Shown piece by piece: positions 6,908 to 9,478 of a stretch of 9,478 nt of DNA. The stretch is from JBPEXY01 sp052031065. GTDB taxonomy: Bacteria > Pseudomonadota > Gammaproteobacteria > Immundisolibacterales > Immundisolibacteraceae. The notes under the pieces are model-generated. The model did no database searches. It was not told the DNA's origin and saw only the letters and a program-made list of their open reading frames with translations. The DNA is taken from assembly GCA_052031065.1 (NCBI GenBank), contig JBPEXY010000112.1:1-9478 (forward strand), given 5' to 3'. Positions within the stretch are counted from its first letter, which is position 1. The number at the start of each line of letters is the position of its first letter. Made by a program: the position numbers and the translations under genes.

Positions 6908-8209
6908 CTACGCAGAGCGATGCGGCAACTCAATATCGTTAATCTGGCCAGCATCGGGATCGTCGGCAAGCCTGCGGTCAATCGCCCCTTCGCTATGAGC
7001 GACCAGGCAGGCCACCACCGCATCGCCATTCACATTGATCGCAGTGCGCATCATATCCAGCAACCTGTCAACACCGATAATCAGGGCAATACCCTCGACC
7101 GGCAAACCCACCTGATTGAATACCATCGCCAACATAATTAATCCAACCCCTGGTACTCCCGCCGTGCCGATCGACGCCAGCACCGTCATTCCGACCACCG
7201 TTAGATACTGCTGCAGCGACAGATCGATGCCATAAATATTGGCAATAAAAACCGTCGCCACCCCCTGCATGATTGCGGTGCCATCCATATTAATGGTGGC
7301 ACCGAACGGTACGGTGAACGAAGCAACTGAATTACTTACCCCCATGCGCCTTTCAACAGACTGCAAGGTTACCGGTATGGTCGCATTCGAGCTGGAGGTA
7401 CTGAAAGCAAAAACGAGCACCGAACGCATCTTGCGCAGAAACAGCAAAGGGTTGATACCAGCACCGAAACGTAACAACAGGCTCTGGGTAAGCAAAAGGT
7501 GCAACAACAGCACCCCGGTGACTGACAGAAAATAGTCAAGCATCGGCAAAACCAGCCCAATCCCCTGCTGGGCAAAGGTTTTGGCAAGCAGACAGAAGAC
7601 CCCTAACGGCGCCGCTTTCATCACCAGCGTCACCACCTGCATCATGACCTCATTGAGATGCTCGACGTTGCGTGCAAGCGCCTTGCCCGGCTCCCCGGCC
7701 ATGAGCATGGCAAGCGCGAACAGAATCACGAAAAAAATGATCTGCAGCATTTCACCCTGGGCAAAGGCAGCCACCGGATTGCTGGGTAACAGGTTGACAA
7801 CAACCTCGGTAAAAGGTGGTGCCTCAGGAGGGATAAAGGCTGAAGCCACCGCCAGGGCAGGTCGATCCGCTCCAGACCCGGGGGCTGCTATCAGGGCGAC
7901 CAGCAGCGCCAGTGAAATCGCGGCGACCGTGGTTAACAGATAAAGCAAAAAAGCCTTGATCCCGACACGACCCAGAAGCGCAATATCGCCGAGACCACAG
8001 ACACCGCTGATCAGCGAGAATGTGACCAGCGGCACCACCACCATTTTCAGCGCATTGAGAAAAAGGCCGCCAATCAGCGAGAAGCCCCCGTCAACAAGAT
8101 AACGGTCAGACCACTGCCGCCAGGCCAGATCGGCGGGCAGCTGGTGAAGCAGGCTGCCGACTACCAGCCCGACAATCATGGCGATGAGAACCCTGTTGGT
8201 TAACGACAT
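6908..8209 (-). CDS. Dicarboxylate/amino acid:cation symporter (DAACS family, GltP-like)
   Basis: A 433-residue inner-membrane secondary transporter of the glutamate-transporter fold, taking up acidic amino acids or C4-dicarboxylates with H+ or Na+. Family landmarks appear in order: several hydrophobic helices in the first 240 residues; the HP1 serine-rich tip 'STSSSNATIPV' (about 270-280); the unwound TM7 'NMDGT' (307-311); the HP2 tip 'ASIGTAGVPGVG' (345-356); and TM8 'DMMRTAINVNGD' (385-396). R388 corresponds to the arginine that binds the substrate side-chain carboxylate in Glt(Ph) (R397), favouring an acidic substrate over neutral amino acids. The ATG at 8209 has only a weak ribosome site. 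It is first in a minus-strand run with the SDR and phosphoesterase, and divergent from the PhnD-like gene. Glutamate, aspartate, succinate, fumarate or malate are all possible substrates. Confidence 0.93.
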   Translation of the reverse strand: MSLTNRVLIAMIVGLVVGSLLHQLPADLAWRQWSDRYLVDGGFSLIGGLFLNALKMVVVPLVTFSLISGVCGLGDIALLGRVGIKAFLLYLLTTVAAISLALLVALIAAPGSGADRPALAVASAFIPPEAPPFTEVVVNLLPSNPVAAFAQGEMLQIIFFVILFALAMLMAGEPGKALARNVEHLNEVMMQVVTLVMKAAPLGVFCLLAKTFAQQGIGLVLPMLDYFLSVTGVLLLHLLLTQSLLLRFGAGINPLLFLRKMRSVLVFAFSTSSSNATIPVTLQSVERRMGVSNSVASFTVPFGATINMDGTAIMQGVATVFIANIYGIDLSLQQYLTVVGMTVLASIGTAGVPGVGLIMLAMVFNQVGLPVEGIALIIGVDRLLDMMRTAINVNGDAVVACLVAHSEGAIDRRLADDPDAGQINDIELPHRSA

Positions 8210-8230
8210 GGTTATTTTATCTACCGGTTT

Positions 8231-8258
8231 AATTTAAGTTCGGTACGATTATCCGCAA
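8231..8258 (-). promoter_or_regulatory. Candidate sigma70-type promoter for the symporter gene
   Basis: On the minus strand, TTGCGG (8258-8253) is separated by 16 bases from TAAATT (8236-8231), about 22 bases before the ATG. Both boxes match the consensus only partly; this rests on position and AT content. Confidence 0.25.
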
Positions 8259-8262
8259 TAAT
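8233..8262 (+). promoter_or_regulatory. Candidate sigma70-type promoter for the PhnD-like gene
   Basis: AATAAT at 8257-8262 matches five of six -10 positions. A poor -35 (TTTAAG, 8233-8238) lies 18 bases upstream. It overlaps the candidate promoter on the other strand. If real, the three-copy repeat falls in the transcribed leader. Confidence 0.25.
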
Positions 8263-8292
8263 AAAGGCTGTCCGTCAGATTGTCTCAACCAT

Positions 8293-8334
8293 CCAGTGGC
8301 TTATGGCCAGTGGCTTATGGCCAGTGACTTATGG
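8293..8334 (+). repeat. Three tandem copies of a 14-bp repeat
   Basis: The unit CCAGTGGCTTATGG occurs at 8293-8306 and 8307-8320 without change, and at 8321-8334 with one G-to-A change. It is followed by CAGT, a possible trace of a fourth copy. Each unit begins CCA and ends TGG, so TGGCCA forms at the two junctions. Each unit contains an ATG, and because 14 is not a multiple of three the three ATGs fall in three different frames. The repeat lies in the leader region upstream of the PhnD-like gene. It may be a replication-slippage product or a multi-copy protein-binding site. Confidence 0.9.
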
Positions 8335-8416
8335 CAGTCGTATTCCGCCCTCTATCGTTGCCAGTAGAGATGCGCTAGCCGCTGACAAGCCTGTAAAGGA
8401 TCTCTTCCCACCGTCG

Positions 8417-9388
8417 ATGAACGTCCGACTCACCAATTTTTCGCTGGTGCGCTGCTGCCAGCACCTGTTAGCCAACATCAACCTTTCTGCTGGTGGAGAC
8501 AACGCCCTGTTACAGTGGTTACAACCCCTTGTGGTGGCAGGAGTCATCGGGGTGCTATGTGCACCGCTTGACGCCACAGCAGAGACCCCACCGGAGTCGG
8601 CACAGCGGTTGAAATTTGGCATCGCCCCCTATTCTGCCAGCTCGCGCCTGATTCCCAGTTGGGCACCGCTGGTCAGATACCTGGAGGCTGAACTGGAACA
8701 ACCGATAGCGACCGTCAGCGCACCAAATCATCAACAATTTCTGCGTCGGGCAAAAAGAGGAGAGTATTTTTTCTATGTGAGTACCCCACACAGCGCAGTC
8801 GCTGCTATCTCCCGTGGTGAAGCGCTGCCAGTACGTTATCTGACGGTACCTTTCCGCAGTCAACTGGTGGTTCATAACCACTCATATATAAAGGGGCTAT
8901 CCGATCTCAGAAACCGGATAATCGTTACCGCCAGTCCTGACAGTTTCGTTGCTGCGAACCTCGATTATGAAATCAACCAGTTACAAATTCTCGGCCCTTT
9001 TTCGACGACTGTACGCTACGAAAAAACCCATGCGGCTGCGCTGCGGTCCCTGCATACAGGTCTTGCAGACGCTGCCTACATTACGCGACTGCCCCATAAT
9101 GATCCGGCGCAGCACGATACACTTGCGGTGAAAACGGTGCAGCAGTCTGCACTGGTGGGCTATCCGTTCCTGTTGGTGCCCGCTGACTCTGGTGAAGAGT
9201 CAGCCGCCAGACTCGGGGTATTGCTGGACAACTTCGAGGCTAAATCACTACAAGCAGAAATCACCCTGAAACCAGTAGTGGGAGAACCCCGATACCGCTT
9301 TGCCCGCATCAGCGCGAAACAACTCCGACAGTTTTCGGCACTGGCAGAACACTGGCAACCTTCAACCCCAGCTGAGCAACCGTTTTGA
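8417..9388 (+). CDS. PhnD-like periplasmic phosphate/phosphonate-type substrate-binding protein
   Basis: A 323-residue protein of the PhnD/PtxB-like periplasmic binding family from ATG 8417. Residues 37-50 are hydrophobic and a cleavage site after 'ATA' (residue 55) is likely, giving an unusually long but plausible signal region. The mature part shows family signatures: 'FGIAPY', 'WAPLVRYLEAEL', 'FLRRAKRGEYFFYVSTP' and the second-lobe stretch 'LRNRIIVTASPDSFVA'. The frame is open back to ATG 8303 inside the tandem repeat, which would add 38 unremarkable residues. 8417 is preferred although its AAAGGA lies 16 bases away. No ABC permease or ATPase gene accompanies it. Its stop overlaps the start of a membrane protein that looks like a sensor, so it may act as a periplasmic ligand-binding subunit for signalling. 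The ligand is unknown and need not be a phosphonate. Confidence 0.82.
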   Translation: MNVRLTNFSLVRCCQHLLANINLSAGGDNALLQWLQPLVVAGVIGVLCAPLDATAETPPESAQRLKFGIAPYSASSRLIPSWAPLVRYLEAELEQPIATVSAPNHQQFLRRAKRGEYFFYVSTPHSAVAAISRGEALPVRYLTVPFRSQLVVHNHSYIKGLSDLRNRIIVTASPDSFVAANLDYEINQLQILGPFSTTVRYEKTHAAALRSLHTGLADAAYITRLPHNDPAQHDTLAVKTVQQSALVGYPFLLVPADSGEESAARLGVLLDNFEAKSLQAEITLKPVVGEPRYRFARISAKQLRQFSALAEHWQPSTPAEQPF

Positions 9389-9478
9389 ACGTCTGGAAAC
9401 GGCGCTCACTGCGGATCAAACTAGTCGCTGTATCGATCCTGATCGAGATTGTGCTGGTAGTCCTGCTCACGGCTCAGG
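9385..9478 (+). CDS. Membrane protein N-terminus, probable sensor kinase (3' partial)
   Basis: Thirty-one codons are visible from TTG 9385. In this frame a stop at 9373-9375 lies upstream and TTG is the only start-type codon near the boundary, overlapping the PhnD-like stop as TTGA (9385-9388), which suggests translational coupling. The peptide begins 'NVWKRRSLRIKL' and continues into a hydrophobic helix, 'LVAVSILIEIVLVVLLTAQ'. This basic stretch plus first transmembrane segment is how membrane histidine kinases and GGDEF proteins typically begin. The output domain lies beyond the window, so 'sensor kinase' is an inference from this N-terminus and the PhnD-like neighbour. Confidence 0.55.
   Translation, partial: MNVWKRRSLRIKLVAVSILIEIVLVVLLTAQ

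Noticed and set aside
8303..8416. PhnD-like protein starting at ATG 8303
   Set aside because: This ATG lies inside the tandem repeat, has no ribosome site and would place about 75 residues before the hydrophobic signal core.
8537..8567. Possible lipobox around Cys48 of the PhnD-like protein
   Set aside because: The residue before the cysteine is leucine, not Gly, Ala or Ser, so ordinary signal-peptidase cleavage after 'ATA' is more likely.

Overview
The window reads like chromosome from a Gram-negative proteobacterium, most likely a gammaproteobacterium. It has an outer-membrane TonB-dependent receptor, a periplasmic YfiR-type protein, large hybrid sensor kinases and moderate GC content. This assignment comes from gene style only; there is no rRNA or other phylogenetic marker. 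Coding density is high. I found no RNA gene, insertion sequence, phage gene or CRISPR array.

Left part (1-3753, plus strand): a tightly packed three-gene unit. It holds the 3' end of a TonB-dependent receptor, a YfiR/DUF4154 periplasmic protein, and a membrane hybrid histidine kinase with the order CHASE8-HAMP-HisKA-HATPase-REC-REC-Hpt. In Pseudomonas the YfiR protein represses a CHASE8-HAMP diguanylate cyclase (YfiN). Here the CHASE8-HAMP input is joined to a phosphorelay kinase instead. This is the most interesting feature of the window.

Middle (3744-5521): a minus-strand HpcH/HpaI-family aldolase gene converges on the kinase gene, and their 3' ends overlap by 10 bases. Next comes a plus-strand gene for a small soluble REC-Hpt protein. 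Its Hpt signature closely matches that of the kinase, so it is probably a phosphorelay partner.

Right-middle (5553-8209, minus strand): a dicarboxylate/amino acid:cation symporter, an NAD-type short-chain dehydrogenase and a YfcE-like metallophosphoesterase, read in that order. They may be partly cotranscribed, but a weak terminator-like hairpin lies between the symporter and the dehydrogenase.

Right end (8210-9478): a divergent intergenic region carries a perfect or near-perfect 14-bp repeat in three tandem copies. It is followed by a PhnD-like periplasmic substrate-binding protein without ABC transporter genes in view. Overlapping its stop codon is the TTG start of a membrane protein cut off by the window edge, probably a sensor kinase. 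The window therefore holds two sensory loci flanking small-molecule metabolism and transport genes.
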